Shown: positions 9,477 through 22,549 of the stretch, one piece after another | How the letters are laid out: the number at the start of each line of letters is the position of its first letter | How positions within the stretch are numbered: the stretch's first letter is position 1 | From: Lasiosphaeris hirsuta | Taxonomy: Eukaryota; Ascomycota; Sordariomycetes; Sordariales; Lasiosphaeriaceae | DNA length: 64,000 bases | Direction: 5' to 3' | Assembly: GCA_030549175.1 (NCBI GenBank) | Contig: JAUKUA010000006.1 | Location: 992,001 to 1,056,000, forward strand | Program-made: the position numbers and the translations under genes | The notes under the pieces: generated by a model | Database searches by the model: none | What the model saw: only the letters and a program-made list of their open reading frames with translations | What the model was told of the DNA's origin: nothing

Positions 9477-11137
9477 ATGTCGACCCAGCAGCAGGCCTTG
9501 ATTATGGAGACGGTCGTCGCGATTAGGAAAGCTCTCAAACGAAAGTCTTACGGTAGGAATGCATCGCTGCCCCCGCGCAGCGCGTGCGCTCGAAACAATC
9601 ATCTGCTGACGAGGGCCAACCATGACAGAATCCGACTCAGACTCGTCTATTGAACACGCGACAAATAGGGGCTACAAACTAAAGAAGAGATCAAGATTCG
9701 TGAGGCAAGGCCGACTTGTGCCTGCTGCCGGCCCTGCTGCATACAAGGAGGTGCGTTGTTGTCCATTGTATCCCGGCATGCGATCCCACGACAGCTAGAG
9801 CTAACTGAAGCCAAGATTGCCGAACATGCCGGCTACCAGCGCGCCATCATCAACGAGAACCCCCCGCTTATTGACGACGAAGGCTACGAGCTCGATAGTG
9901 ATGATAATGAGGAGCGCGTCCGGGAGGCGATTTCCTCGGCCATGGAGGAAAACCCTTACTCGTTGATCCGGCTTGAACGTCAGTTACCCAATCCAACGCA
10001 ACCACGACACGAGGCTCAATGCTAACCGGAGCAGAACTTCTGGCACCTTTGACCGCTGTCACCGACCTCCCTACCCACCCTACGCTCTCGCGACCATTCA
10101 TCTCAAACGCGCTGACCGAGCTGGTTAACCAGGGCTGCAAGCTCATGCACAAGGAGAACGCGGCGCTGTGGAAGGCCAAACCCCTCCTTACCAGACTTAT
10201 TGGGGATAACACCTGGGCGCCTTGCGGCATCATGATAGAGCCAACCGACAAGGACCTTTTCACGGGTACTGCACGCTTTCTAAACCATCCTACCAACCTG
10301 TCGCAGATCGGGGCCGCACCTACCCCGAACGCGATCGAGCCGCCAAATAACCCGGTCAACGGAAATCATACTGACTTGACAACGTCGCAATCGGCGACAT
10401 CAACGAGCCAACTTAACGGCTCTGGCGACCCCGCTCGAGCGCTGGATCTTGCCGATCAAGTTTCTGAAACAGGGCAGGGCAAGGGCAAAGAAAAAGACAC
10501 AGTCGAATACGAAAAACAGTCAAACACACATGTTAACAAAAACGGTCAGCCGGAAGCTGTGGCCGGCGGCGATCCGGAGGATATAGCCAAAGCCAGCCCG
10601 AAAACCAACGGGAATACAGTTGATGGAATCGCTCGGCTAGATGGAGAGGATGTGGAAATGGCGGAGGCGCACGGCGCCGAAGGCCAGTCCAATAATGAGG
10701 TCAAAAGTAGCGCGGTAGTGGCACACAGCAACGGTGTTCGGCCAGTATCGACCAGCCCAGAGTCATTGGAGGACCCATTCATCCATCCTCTCTTCGTCCC
10801 ACCTCGATCAGCACGCACAGATCGCGACTTGGGGCTTCCAGAACAAGAGGCTGAAGACGTGCGACGGTTGCTACAGCTCTATGTGCAAAAACAGGAAGAG
10901 GTCTGTCGGGGAACCAAGAAGTTGTATGAAGGGCTGCTCAAGGCGGATCAGTACCGCAAGACGGTGTGGCAATGGGCCAAGGCGGAGGCACACTGCGGAG
11001 CCAACCGCGATATGTCAGACGGGGAAGATTGGTATGACAAGGAGGAATGGGGCCTAACGGAAGAACTCAAGAAGGGCGAGGATGAGGTGGAGGAGGACAC
11101 GGCGCAGACGCAGAAGAAGACACGGACCCGCAGGTAG
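9477..11137 (+). CDS. rxt2: RXT2, subunit of the Rpd3L histone deacetylase complex
   Basis: Four exons (9477-9552, 9629-9750, 9795-9978, 10035-11137) give 494 residues. The splice joins restore the RXT2 N-terminal domain: a DSDSSIEHATNRGYKLKKR segment, RFVRQGRLVPAAGPAAYKE, GYQRAIINENPPLIDDEGYE and RLEQLLAPLTAVTDLPTHP, then NLMHKENA/LWK-like text and RLIGDNTWAPCGIM. Residues from about 210 on are polar and disordered, ending in an acidic stretch and a basic tail. In yeast Rxt2 is a structural subunit of Rpd3L, a nuclear co-repressor complex that deacetylates histones at promoters. Intron 2 is only 44 bp, with its acceptor at GACAG (9794); a nearby alternative acceptor would break the frame. 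The identification rests on the conserved N-terminal domain. Confidence 0.9.
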
Positions 11138-12536
11138 TATCTCGGGGCCCGAAAACGGCGTATGCGGAAGGCGTAAGGGGGTCGTGAGTGCCGCCAGGCC
11201 GGGCGCCAAGGAGTAGCAGCGATGGCTTTTTGTTCTTGTATCTTTTATGTCGATATGCCAGAGATAGATACCACGGGAGAGCGGTGGAAAGGAATGGCTA
11301 CGCAGTAGACTTGGAATAGGTGCACGGTGCGCGCGTTGTATGATTCTTCAACGGGCAAGATAAAGATTGACTGCACCACGGAGTCGACCATTTAGCAAGC
11401 CTCGGCGACTCGCGGTCTCGCGATCAAGTCGGAGATTCAGGAACCTGGTCCGACGGCAAGGTGGTCTGCCGGTGTCTTGGCGACTCGGTGCCGTGTCTCG
11501 TTCGGAATGACCAAATAACCGAACACCGAGCTCGTCGCCAATGAGCCAAGCCCCAGCTGGCTGGTGCACCAGTTGTCAGGCCTGATAGGCTGACGATACT
11601 CTGTTGTGACATCTCGTTATTTATCAGCAAGGGGGTAAAAAGGCAAGGAAACTGAGTATTTCATGCTTTAAGTCCATACCGCAGAGTGTTCTCGGCCTCC
11701 GAGGTGCCTTCCGATGGCAGCTGCGCGGGCAGGGGCAGGCCATCGCCTTTTCATCTGTTTGAATCGCTGGTTGGCCAATCGCAACTCTAGCTCAACGGAC
11801 AATGGTGGTGTCCCCACGAAGCGATAACTCTCAAAATGACGCTAAAACGTTGGACCGTCGAAAAAGCGTTTGCCTCCCGGCAAGCTCGCCCGCTCGAACC
11901 CCACCGCTGATAGGCCAGACCCGACTAGCCTGGTGTTTTCTGGGTTGAGCTGGGCGGCTGGACCTCGTGCACGGCGAAGTCCTTGGGTTCTCGTGCGAAT
12001 TCCAGGCTGGTCAGAGAGAGAGCAGCAGGGTCGGCTCTCGGACCACGGACGATCAACATGCGACAAGCAGGTAGTGACAACTACTCAACGACCCTTGGCC
12101 GTTTTCTTCTTAATCTTCTTGAGCCCCGTTCCGACGAACGACACAAGCGCGTCGCAGCCATACACACTTCTCTTCTCAAATACTTTCAACCCAGACCACA
12201 AGCTGAGCTAAACACAGCTGCTTCCGTCGCAGCTGCAGCATTACCCACTATTTTGGATATAGCATGTTATTTTGGTTCTTTGTCCTAGCCCCCTTGTTAG
12301 TCACAGCTGCAAGCCCGTGGTATCGTCACCAAACCTCTCCCTTCGCGTGAGACTCGGCGATACAGTCTTGGCTCCGAGAACGCGTCCCGAGGCATTGTCT
12401 GTCGCCTATCCGAGTCTCTTCTGGTATAATAGCGACTGCGACTAGCAGCAGCAGGGGACAACCAACTCGGCTGCCCCAGCTTGCGCTGCGCCGAGATCAA
12501 ATCCGAACCAAAAACTCAAAAGAGTCCTGTCTCAAG
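11138..12536. other. Intergenic and 5' leader of MFS gene
   Basis: About 1.4 kb with no supportable coding frame. Short open frames on both strands (for example 11842-12066 minus) lack domains. The last 300 bp are probably the leader of the MFS gene starting at 12537. A TCGAACCCC stretch near 11887 resembles half of a tRNA B box, but no cloverleaf can be built around it. Confidence 0.5.
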
Positions 12537-14446
12537 ATGTTGAAAAAAATATTTTGGCCAAAGGCCCGAGACAACATCGTCGAGGACCACACAAAACCGG
12601 TTGATGCGACCACAGACACTGAGCCCGAAAAGTCACAGACCGATGCTAGTGTCAATATCGACGCCGAACCTGACACCGTCTCACCGGCCCCGGCCCCCGT
12701 TCCGGCTCCGGCCATTGATCACGGCCAAGACAGGGAGTCTTATCCTCATGGTGCCAAGCTCGTCCTCATCATCTCATCCCTTTGCCTGGCTGTGTTCCTC
12801 GTCGCCCTCGATCAGACCATTATCGCCCCCGCCCTGGGCGCCATCACGGGCGAGTTCAGTTCAGTCAAGGACATTGGCTGGTATGGCGCCGCCTATCTCT
12901 TGAGCACCACGGCCCTACAGCCGACGTACGGCTCGCTGTACCACATGTTCAGCGTCAAGTGGGTTTACCTCATGGCCGTCTTCCTCTTTGAGATCGGCAG
13001 CCTTGTGTGCGCACTCGCTCCCACCTCCAACGCCTTCATCGTCGGCCGCGCCCTCGCCGGCGTTGGTACCGCCGGCTTGTTCTCGGGCTCCGTCGTCATC
13101 CTATCCTACACGCTGCCGCTGCGTAAACGGCCGATGGCATTCGGACTCATCGGTGCCATGTGGGGTGTCGCGTCCGTCGCGGGTCCTCTGCTGGGTGGTG
13201 CTTTTACTGACCATGTGACGTGGCGCTGGTGCTTTTATGTCAACCTGCCCATCGGCGGCGCCGCTATGCTGGCCATCTTTTTCTTCTTGAAGATCAACCG
13301 CGTCGAGAACCCGGACAACGAGACCTTCTTGCAGCGCATCCTCAGACTCGACCTGCTGGGCACTGCTATGTTGATCCCGGCTATTATCTCCCTGCTCTTG
13401 GCTCTTCAATGGGGAGGCACCGAGTATGCTTGGAATAGCTCCGTCGTCATTGGTCTTTTTGTTGGCGCCGCCTTGATGACCATCGTTTTTGTGGGCATTC
13501 AGATCTGGAAGGGCGATAAGGGGACGCTACCTCCGCGCCTATTCAAGAGCCGGGATGTGCTCTGCGCTATGCTGTTTGCCTTCTTCTTTGGCGCATCCTT
13601 TTTCCCCTTGGTTTACTACCTTTGTGAGTCCTACACCTGATGATGCCCCGCGGCTAGAAGAAGTGAAAACTAACCTTGTCGACCCCGATAGCCCTATACT
13701 TTCAAGCCATCCAGGGGGACAGCGCCGTCCAAGCCGGCATCAAACTCCTCCCCTTGCTCATCGCGGTTGTCATCACCTCGGTGGCCACCGGCGGTCTCAT
13801 CAGCGTCGTTGGCTACTACAACCCTTTCGTCCTGCCGTCCATGGTCCTCTTCACAGTCGGCTCTGCCATGATCACCACCTTCCAACTCGACAGCCCCTTC
13901 CGCGTCTGGTTCGGATACCAGGTCATCGCAGGCCTCGGCATCGGTGTCGGCTTCCAGGTCGGCGTCCTCGTCGTCCAAAACACCATGCCCCTCGAGTGGG
14001 TCCCGGTGGGAACAGCCTGCGTCCAATTCTTCCAGTCCATGGGTGGAGCAATCTTTATCGCCGTCGCCCAGAGCGTCTTCCAGAACGGCCTGGCTGAGGG
14101 CGTTGCCCGCGACGCCCCCGGCCTGCCCCCCGACCTCTTCATCAACAGCGGTGCGTCCCAGGTCCGCCAGATCCTCATCGAGCTCCACGCCGAGCAGTAC
14201 ACCGAAGCCGTCCTCGGCGCCTACCTCCAGGGCCTGCGCAACTCGTACTACATCACGGTTGCGTGTGGCGCCTGCGCCTTTATTGCCGCGTGTGGCTTCC
14301 GCTGGAAGAAGATCAAGAAGCACGGCGCCCAGCCGGCCGCTACTGACTCGGAGAGTGAGGCTGACCCCGAGCGTGGCGAGAAGAAGGCGGAGGAAACGGC
14401 GGCACCTACAGGTGCTGTTCATGAAGAGAAGAAGTCGCTGTCGTGA
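12537..14446 (+). CDS. MFS drug:H+ antiporter, DHA2-type (14 TM)
   Basis: Two exons (12537-13623 and 13692-14446; 68-bp intron with a CTAAC branch) give 613 residues. After a polar, Pro/Ala-rich N-terminus the first helix carries the DHA motif LDQTIIAPAL. GWYGAAYLLSTTALQPTYG, the GRALAGVGTAGLFSG and GLIGAMWGVASVAGPLLGGAF segments and RWCFYVNLPIGG are characteristic of 14-helix fungal exporters. The splice restores FPLVYYLSLYFQAIQGDSA. GYQVIAGLGIGVGFQ and the QFFQSMGGAIFIAVAQSVF region complete the C-half, followed by a basic/acidic cytoplasmic tail. The likely role is proton-driven export of toxic or secondary compounds across the plasma membrane. The substrate cannot be read from sequence, and no biosynthetic cluster flanks it. 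Confidence 0.92.
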
Positions 14447-16466
14447 ATCATGCTTGGGAGAAAATCTTTTTGGAAAGAGTTGTGAAAATACCCCTGGGTT
14501 TGGATCGGTGTATCCGTAGTTGTAGCGTAAAGCGAAGTCAGGGCTGGGACATAGAGTTTTGGCGGCGCCGAGGTAAAGTGGCGTTTATGCATTTGTAATG
14601 TTGGCATGTTGTTGGAGATTTTCGACTCACTCGTACTTGGCAAGCCAGCGCGTTATTATTATTAAGACATCTAATTACTCAGCTCTTCTCTGATCCATCA
14701 AGCAAAACGCATAGCTGGACACTCCTATCACAGGATTACCCGGAACGCCTGGGAACCTACCTATGCATTAACTGCAAGCAGCCCAAGTTTACCGGGAGCG
14801 GCTATCTGCCGGGGGCATATGGATGGCGTAGGGTCCGTCCGCACATAAGCTGGACCCAGCCGTCAAATGTTTACTTGTCAGCTTACCCCTGAAATGTGGG
14901 GGCAGTTGGACAGGCATGGATGGTCAGCCCCCTAAAAAGGAGGGTCTGTCTAGGCAATGGAGCAAAAACACATACAACACCAGGGGTTCGCTGGTCGTCA
15001 GCGACCCAGCTACTAGTCTGGCCCTCACTGGCTTATCTTTTGGAGAGCGGACGGGATCCCGAGTTTTGCCATGAGTCCTCCTATGTACAAAGTATACCGG
15101 ACATGGAAGCTCGGGGGTCCAGAAAACAGGATATAAAGCCTGGAAAATATTACAGCTAAGCGTGCCGAGGTCTGTTGGCTCTACAAGCTCTATCTTCACC
15201 ACCACCTGCCCAAGATATAATCCTACTCTGAGATATAGTCTCCATCCTGATCGCTGAGTTGCTTCTCGACTTCTTCTTCGACTACCACGAACCGTTTCTC
15301 ATCTGAGGTTAATGCCGAAACTGCCGGGTGCCCCGGCCGAGCCAAGAGCGGCGGCTTGGGGACGGGTCCGGGTCAGCTCTTCCGTGTCATTCCGTCGGTT
15401 CCAGGCCAACCAGTCGCTTTGGCTCCTGCCTAAACTCCGAAGTATGCGCGCTGATGCCGTTCCGGGCTAGGCTCGCGCCTTTCGCCGTTATAGTCTGCTA
15501 TAGGATTGCCATTCCCGTTGCCGCGAGCACGCAGCTGCAGTTTGGCTCTTTTGTCCACACGGCCTATCCCCGATATCGCGCTAGCTGCGGGGGGGCGGGA
15601 TGCCATTCGCTGCGCCGCCACGACTGATCTCCAACAACCGCACACAACCGACCAACTCCTATTCCCGTGCCGTCCACTGACCCATTTTGAGCAAGAATTC
15701 GCCACTCACACAACCTATTACCTCACTCCTCTTTTTTTCTTGATTCGAAAGCAGTCGAACAAAACGGAAACGCCTTATCCCCTACCCCGAGGCAGATAGC
15801 GCCACTTGCTGATGGTGATAAATCCAACCCCGGGTAGGCGATGGATTGTAAGGACTTATTCTAGCAGTAGTGTTGGTAACTGGTAACACCGACACGATGC
15901 CTTCGGATTTTCTGCCGTGTGACGTCGACTAGTCCGAGCAACAGGACCCAATGGTTCGTCTCATGGATATCGGGACATGGGAATTCGGGGGCCCATGCGG
16001 AAGAGTAGCATCATGGGACATGCAAACTGCTAGCACTGGCGACGCCGAGTATCTCTTCTAGAAAATGCAGGCGCAGAGGGCGAAATCCGGAGGACGCCGC
16101 ATCCCAAGCGGGGACCCACGGCCATGTCATGCCGAGCAGGGTGGTAGTGCTAGCGGTCTTGGTAGCAAGCAGTCAGGGCCGCCTTGCGGCAAGGTTTCTT
16201 CCTTCGAAAAGGGAATATGAAATGTCCTGCTTCCCCACGTTTGGTGGGATGCTGGTGGATATCGCAAGGAAATAACACGAAAAGGAAACCCCATTCAACC
16301 ATGGTTGCCCTTTCCCTGACGACCCCCTCCTATCGTCATCGCATATTCTGGGTTGCTCAACTCAACCCATCAAACGTCGATTTACCGGTAGAACAATAAT
16401 ATACAGTTTTCAATACACAGTTTTCACACTCGTATCATCAGTTCTAGACTTATACCCCATAAAGTC
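14447..16466. other. Gene-poor stretch between two MFS genes
   Basis: Two kilobases without a frame longer than about 100 codons, and none with recognisable content. It presumably holds the 3' UTR of the upstream transporter and the promoter of the next one. No repeats, tRNA or snoRNA signals were found by eye. Confidence 0.5.
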
Positions 16467-18914
16467 ATGGAAGACAAAGACCTTGAGCAGGGTCCTCCCA
16501 GCCCCATCCCGCAATGGGAGGCCATAAAAGAAAAGGACCACGACGACGAAGTCGCCAGCAGCTCATCGGTCTCCTCCAAGCCCGACCCCTCACCACTCTT
16601 TGAACCAATCCTCGCAGCAGCCAGCACCAGACGGCCAAGCAATGCCACGGGCAGAACATCACGACCCGAAAGCATCTGGCGCGAGCGCTCTAACAACGGC
16701 TACGGCGTCGACGGCATAGTAGACGAAGCCGACATTGGCGCCGCCGTCGAGAAGGAACCAACCGCTGAGGAAAAGGACTCCTTCGAAGTCGGCTGGGAAG
16801 ACGACGAGAACGACCCCATGAACCCGAGGAACATGGAGCACTGGCGCAAGTGGTCCATTATCATCATAACATCATTCGGTGCCTTCATCGTGTAAGTGTT
16901 CCCCCCCCCGACTCGCCCCCTTTCCATGTAGCACAGCTAAGGCCGGGGCTCACCCCAAACAAAAGAACAAACGCGAGCGCGGCCTATACTAGCACGTATG
17001 ACCAAATGAATGCCGAGTTTGGCAGCTCCCGCCTCATCGCCACGATTGGCCTGTCTACCTTCGTCCTGGGCATCGCCCTGGGGCCGTTCTGGTCCCCACT
17101 CGCCGAGTTCTATGGGCGGCGGCCGATCTACCTCGCCTCCTTCCTCGCCTTCATGATCTGGATGATCCCGTCGGCCCTGGCCCAGAACATCCAAACGATG
17201 CTTGTAGCGCGCTTCTTCCAAGGTCTAGCCGGCAGCGCCTTCCTCTCCGTCTCGGGCGGCACCGTCGGCGACCTCTTCTCACGCGACAAGATGCAGGTGC
17301 CCATGGCCATCTTCACGCTGGCACCCTTCATCGGGCCCTCGATGGGTCCACTAATTGGCGGCATCACCAACAGCTTCGCCTACTGGCGCTGGACGCACTA
17401 CATCATCCTGATCGAGAGTGGTGTTGCCATCGTCATCCTATATCTGTGGGTTCCAGAGACTTATCACCCCGTTCTCCTCGCCCGCAAGGCTGCTGCCCTG
17501 CGCGCCGAAACAGGCGACGAGAGGTGGAAGGCCCCCATTGAGAAGTCTCACCGCTCCGTCGCCCGCATCGTGGGCTACTCGCTGCTGCGACCTTTCCAGC
17601 TGCTCGCCTACGAGCCTATGTGTCTGATCCTCGACTTGTACTCCGCCATCCTCCTTGGTCTCCTCTACCTCTTCTTCGGCGCCTTCCCGCTCGTCTTCAA
17701 AAACAACCACGGCTTCAACCTCTGGCAGGTCGGCCTGACCTTCATGGGACTGCTGATTGCCATGGTCGTGGCGGCCGCGAGCGCGCCCTTCTGGCACCGG
17801 GTCCGAGACGGGCTGGCCGAGCGGAGGCAGAGGATCAACGGCGGCGAATTGAAGGGCGAGCCCGAGGACCAGTTGCCAATGGTGATTCTTGCGGCGCCGC
17901 TTATTACTGGGGGGTTGTTTTGGTTTGGGTTTACCACGTATCCGTCGATTCATTGGATCGTGCCCATTATTGGGTCGGGCGTGTTTGGTATTGGGTAAGC
18001 TTGATTTCGACCTTGAAAATGTTTGGTGAGCAGCGTGAGAAGATCTGCTGCCAGCCATGGGGCAGCGAACGCGAGGGGGCAGCCCCCCTATCCCACTATG
18101 AATCTGATGCCCCGGGCGTCCGTAAACAAGCGGCGGGAAAGGCGTTTGTTCCCCTATCCTCTATCGACAGCTGTGTGGCCCGGTCCGTCTTGGCAGCGGG
18201 CGGGAAAGTTCCCCAGGGAACCCCCAGGGATCCCATCCCAAGATTTTGAGTCATTCTTTGCTTTGTCAGGCCATATCTGGGGGCTGCCTTGGCTAGTCAC
18301 TGTGATCTCGCATATCCGGCTTCTGCAAGTTGATGCGGCTAACCGATTGGGTTGCGCTTGCAGGACCATGCTCGCCTTCACCGGAATCTTTACCTTTCTT
18401 GTGGGTGCAACCTCTCCCCCAACATCCCCAGCCCTTCCATCCAGCAGTAGAGCCCGGCTCGGGGGGGGGGGGGGGTACACAGAAAATCTGCAACCCAACG
18501 CCCTGGCCCGGAGCGAGTGGATTGGACAAGATGCGAATGTGCTGCTGATACGCTATTATAGGTAGACGCATACCCGCGGTACGCTGCCTCAGCATTAGCC
18601 GGAAACGCCCTTGTGAGATGCTCATTTGCGGGTACGTAATCCCAATGTCTTGGTGGCACCGCCCCTCGTCACTCAGCTAGCTGGGTTCCCCCATGATATG
18701 GTGTTGCCTTTCTGCGTTGTCCTCAGTTGCTGACACGTGCCTCCCTACAGCTGCCTTCCCATTATTTGGCATCCAAATGTACGAGCGCCTTGGTTACCAG
18801 TGGGCGACGGCGCTCCTCGCCTTTCTCACACTAAGCATGATGCCCTTCCCCTACATCTTCTTTGTGTACGGAAAGAGGATACGAGCAAGAAGCAGATTTG
18901 CAATGAACTCATGA
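16467..18914 (+). CDS. MFS multidrug transporter, DHA1-type (12 TM)
   Basis: Five exons (16467-16891, 16966-17994, 18364-18400, 18562-18631, 18751-18914) give 574 residues. A 120-residue polar N-terminus ends in the signature DPMNPRNMEHWRKWSI. Helix segments then carry STYDQMNAEFGSSRLIATIGL, the motif-A-like loop EFYGRRPIYLASF, QNIQTMLVARFFQGLAGSAFLSV, GPSMGPLIGG and WRWTHYIILIESG, then LWVPETYHPVLLARKA. The C-half is assembled across a 37-nt microexon (TMLAFTGIFTFL) and VDAYPRYAASALAGNALVRC, then AAFPLFGIQMYERLGYQWA. Every join keeps frame and conserved text. The family (FLU1/TPO1-like DHA1) exports drugs or polyamines at the plasma membrane. The second and third introns are long for this locus (369 and 161 bp), and the third contains a G15 run. 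Confidence 0.9.
18461..18475. repeat. G15 homopolymer inside an intron
   Basis: Fifteen consecutive G within intron 3 of the DHA1-type transporter gene. Its length may be unreliable in the assembly. Confidence 0.9.
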
Positions 18915-21900
18915 ATGGAGGGGGTGTTCGATGGAGCGTATACATGGGCCTCTATGCGGCCTGAAACAAACCTAATAATGGCCGAGAGGGTGGTCGGGCT
19001 GCAAGTCAGAACGACCACGACCCTTTGCTATGGATGCGTCGTGCGTGGTTCAGAGCGATAGAGGTGGCAGAATGATGTGGTAAGGCAGCTAGCCAAACAA
19101 GCGCCATCTAAACAGCGGCCATACATCCAATAAACTATTACTGGCATTGTCAAGTTCCATCCTGATCCTGAATGTTGGCTAGACGAGCCCTGTATCTTGT
19201 CAACGAGGTGATCCATATCTCGAGGTTTCAGGGAGGCGCTGAAAGTTCCAATAGAGCAGCAATGATGAGTGGTGAGAGAAGGACATGAGGCCGTCTCCCC
19301 GTGTATTTACATGCTGGAAAGAAGCGGGGAGGTGTATGCTGTGCCTCTCCTCAATGAGAGGGGGGGGGAAACCACAAGTTGGCACAAACATGGCGTCTGC
19401 TGGTCTTACTAGTCGAGCCACTCGGCCCCCTCCCCAAAACAAGCCCGGTTCGAGATACGATGAGATGCTGCAGACTGATCCTGAAATGAGACTGGAGGCA
19501 GAGATCTGGAGTCGAATCGATGCCCAGCCCGAGGTCTCGCCTCGTCCCCCAAGACGGGGAGCCGGATAGGAGGACCCTTGCTGAGGATGAACTGAACGAT
19601 GGAGATTTCGAGATCGGGGCTTGATTCAGGCGGCGCACAACAGACTTGTGATGCAGTGATATGCCGGACTTTTTCACCCGCTGTACCCCTGGCGAAGTCA
19701 GCCGCGGAGATGGCCACCAGGTCTCTAAGCTGCTTCGACTCGACAGGAGGCGAGGAATTGGTCGAGGGCAGTCGTTGCTCTGGACCTCCAGTTCGCCTGC
19801 TCGCCTAGTCTCCAGCCTTCACAAAGACAACAACGTGCAGGGGCAGTCCGAGGCAGGACTGCGCCCTGGGATCGACGCGGTTGATGCACATTGGCTTGCG
19901 TCGTTGGGGCCACGGACATATGAGATGACCATTGGCGTCGTGGGCTGCGATAGCCGTCATGCTTCTGCCCGCAACTATTAGTATGCTGTATGAGCTATGA
20001 ACTGTACAGGCTGTATAGCTGTGGCCAGCCAGCCTGACGGATTGTCACAAAACAAGCGACGTGCATGCGAAGGCATCCTTGGAAAGGGAGCTTAGGACGT
20101 AGTGGACGCAGTCAGCGGTAATATCTACATTTTTGTAACTCCTGCATCGATCAGCAGCACAGCATATTGCAGAAGAAAGCTCTGCGGTGACCCCCAAGGA
20201 AGGATAGTCAGGAGCGAGGCAGTCAGAAGCAAGGCAGCCAGGAGAGCGGCCAAGCGTCTGGGAAAAAGGAACCCTGAACCTGAAAGGGGGCCGTGACGCT
20301 GAGCAGACAGACGCAGGCGCAGACCGCGCGAGCCGCGCACCTAGAGCGTCGGCCGCATCAGTGACAGGTTGCCCAGCCGGCCAGTGCGGCCAGTGCGGCA
20401 TTCCCGGAACATTATCTGGGGCTATGGGGCCATGCCATGGGCACCGGAGGTCGACCGCCGTCTCTTGCTGGAGCGCTCGTCAGACTTGCAGCTTGTTAAT
20501 CAAACGCGGGCAAAGGGGGGCGCGCTCGATGCCGCAGTGTTCCTGGATGGCGTACTCTGACGAAGAAAAGAATAAGCAAAAAGCAAGCTGTTTGAGGAGC
20601 GCCACTTGGGCGCTGGAGCAATGGAGATTCAGCGCAAGGTAGCAAACATCTGCAAAAGGCGGATGCAATGAATGGTGTTGCTGTCAAAGCGTCGAGAAAC
20701 GCCCCGCCGTTTGGTTTGGGCGCAGGAATGACGAACTTGCTATCTCCCAGCACCTCTCAGACCTCAGAGCGGCCCGCGCGGGGCGATGTGCAATGGCAAT
20801 TGGGGGGTCTCCTGGCAGCTCCAAGGGTCTCGTGGATAGTCTCAGGTACCTGGGCCACATGGATTTTCCCTGCCGCCCAGGTGCTAGCTGGGTCTGAGGG
20901 TCCGTACCCACTACAAGGACTCACCGAGAGCCGCATTGGAAGGAGAAGTCGGCAATTCACACGCTCTCCCTCAATTGGGATCGCGAAATCCTGTGAATGC
21001 GACTTCCAATGTTGTCGACGGAGAAAAAAACCCCGCAACTAGCACCTCGAGCTCGCCTGCGCCTAACCGGGGCACCATGAACCCACACTCTCTGATGGGG
21101 TACTCAACTGCACGCAACACCTAGACAAACATCGCTGCACAGTGTTTCTTGTTGGAGTCGATAGCCGATTCTAGTCCTTCGAGACTAACGTGCCAGTGGT
21201 CGATTTCCACCCCACTTGCCCGGATCTTCAACCCCCCCCCCCTAGTTCCGCCCTCGCCCGCGAAGTCCTACAACCGCCGCAATCCCCAGCCCCTCAATTG
21301 AACTGCGACGCAACGACACGGCGCCCAGCTGGTGGCCACCGACGATTGCCACGAGCAGAGCGAGGGGTGAAGGGGAGAGAAAGAGAGTGAAGGGAGGCTG
21401 AGGCTGAGAACTGGAGCCGAGAACCAGGGAAACCAAACCTCGAGGCTCGAGCCACAAAGGTCCCCAGGACGCCCTCGACCTGGTTGGCGGTTGCTGTTGA
21501 TGCTCGACACACTGCTCGATAGCTGCTCGACACTCGAACACCCTCCCGCCGCCGGTCCCGCATCCGCGCGCCCAATCACACCATCTTGCGCCCTCACCCG
21601 CCCGCGACCGCCATTTCTACCGGCACCGCGTCTGTGTCTTGGGAGTGTAGCTGCTGCGTACTGTTGTTAGCTCCCCTGGCTGCTGCGAGGCGGCGCCAAG
21701 TGCAGACAACCATAAAGTAGCGGGTAGCCGCAGCTGAATGCCTTCCTATCACCAGTCTGCAAAGTGCGCAAAGTCCTCAGCGCTCGATTCCTCCGCCGGA
21801 TACCTGGAGAGTGCTTTACCCGCTGCCGCGTGACCCTTCGCTCTCTGCGACGCTCCCCCATTGTCGACACCAGCTTCTATTGACTCGGTCAGCGTGCTTG

Positions 21901-22549
21901 TACGTCGTACAAAGACGCCTCTGCGAACCGGCTCAGAGCCCATTGGCCGACCTGCCTCAAGACCGCTGAGAATACGAGACAGCGCGCTGTTGCTGTGTAT
22001 CAGGCCTCGTCAGCTGGAACGGCCATTTGTCTGTGTAGGATCAACATTCTATATTGCGGAAGCCAACATACAGAGCCCAGAGCGACCCCGGACCGAGCCG
22101 GAGCTATTGATGCCTACCTGCCAACCAAACACAGTACCTGCCCTGCCCTCCTTTTGCTGCCCGGGCCAACTATTCAACCTCGCGCGCCTGCCTCGCTACC
22201 GATCACCGCTCACCCAACACCCTTGAAATTAGAGGCGCTGGGGTTTGCCACACGTAGGGCCCATACCACGTCGCGCTCTTCCTCACGCCCCATCTCCTCA
22301 GCCCGCCCAGCAACTCTGCCCCGGTACCAGGGCTCCGTGCAGCGCCAATCACTCCTGGGGTGGTGTCACCGCCGTGGGATTGCTGCAGGAGGCTTCTGAC
22401 GCTCGTCCCCTGACCCCCATTTCGGAGAAGACAAGACCTGCTTTGTAGACCGTGAGTCCGCAGGAGCTGTGTGGGCCCTGCTTTCACCGCGCCGTCCCAA
22501 GTCCAGACACTGGCCGGCCACGGACATCAACCATATATAAAGCTCCGCC
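18915..22549. other. 3.6-kb gene-poor region upstream of the acuK-like gene
   Basis: I find no frame with protein-family content on either strand. The final 1-1.5 kb before 22550 are likely promoter and long leader of the Zn2Cys6 gene: they are rich in CCGCC/TCGAC tracts and contain several short upstream ATG frames. Near 20205-20250 there are imperfect short repeats (AGGCAGTCAGAAGCAAGGCAG-like). A C11 run ends near 21241. No RNA gene was seen. Confidence 0.5.

Noticed and set aside
11870..11900. Possible tRNA B box (CTCGAACCCC on plus)
   Set aside because: No matching A box or acceptor and anticodon stems at the required distances on either strand.
13694..14422. 242-codon frame antisense to the DHA2-type transporter
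   Set aside because: It mirrors exon 2 of the transporter; acidic, repetitive and without family resemblance.
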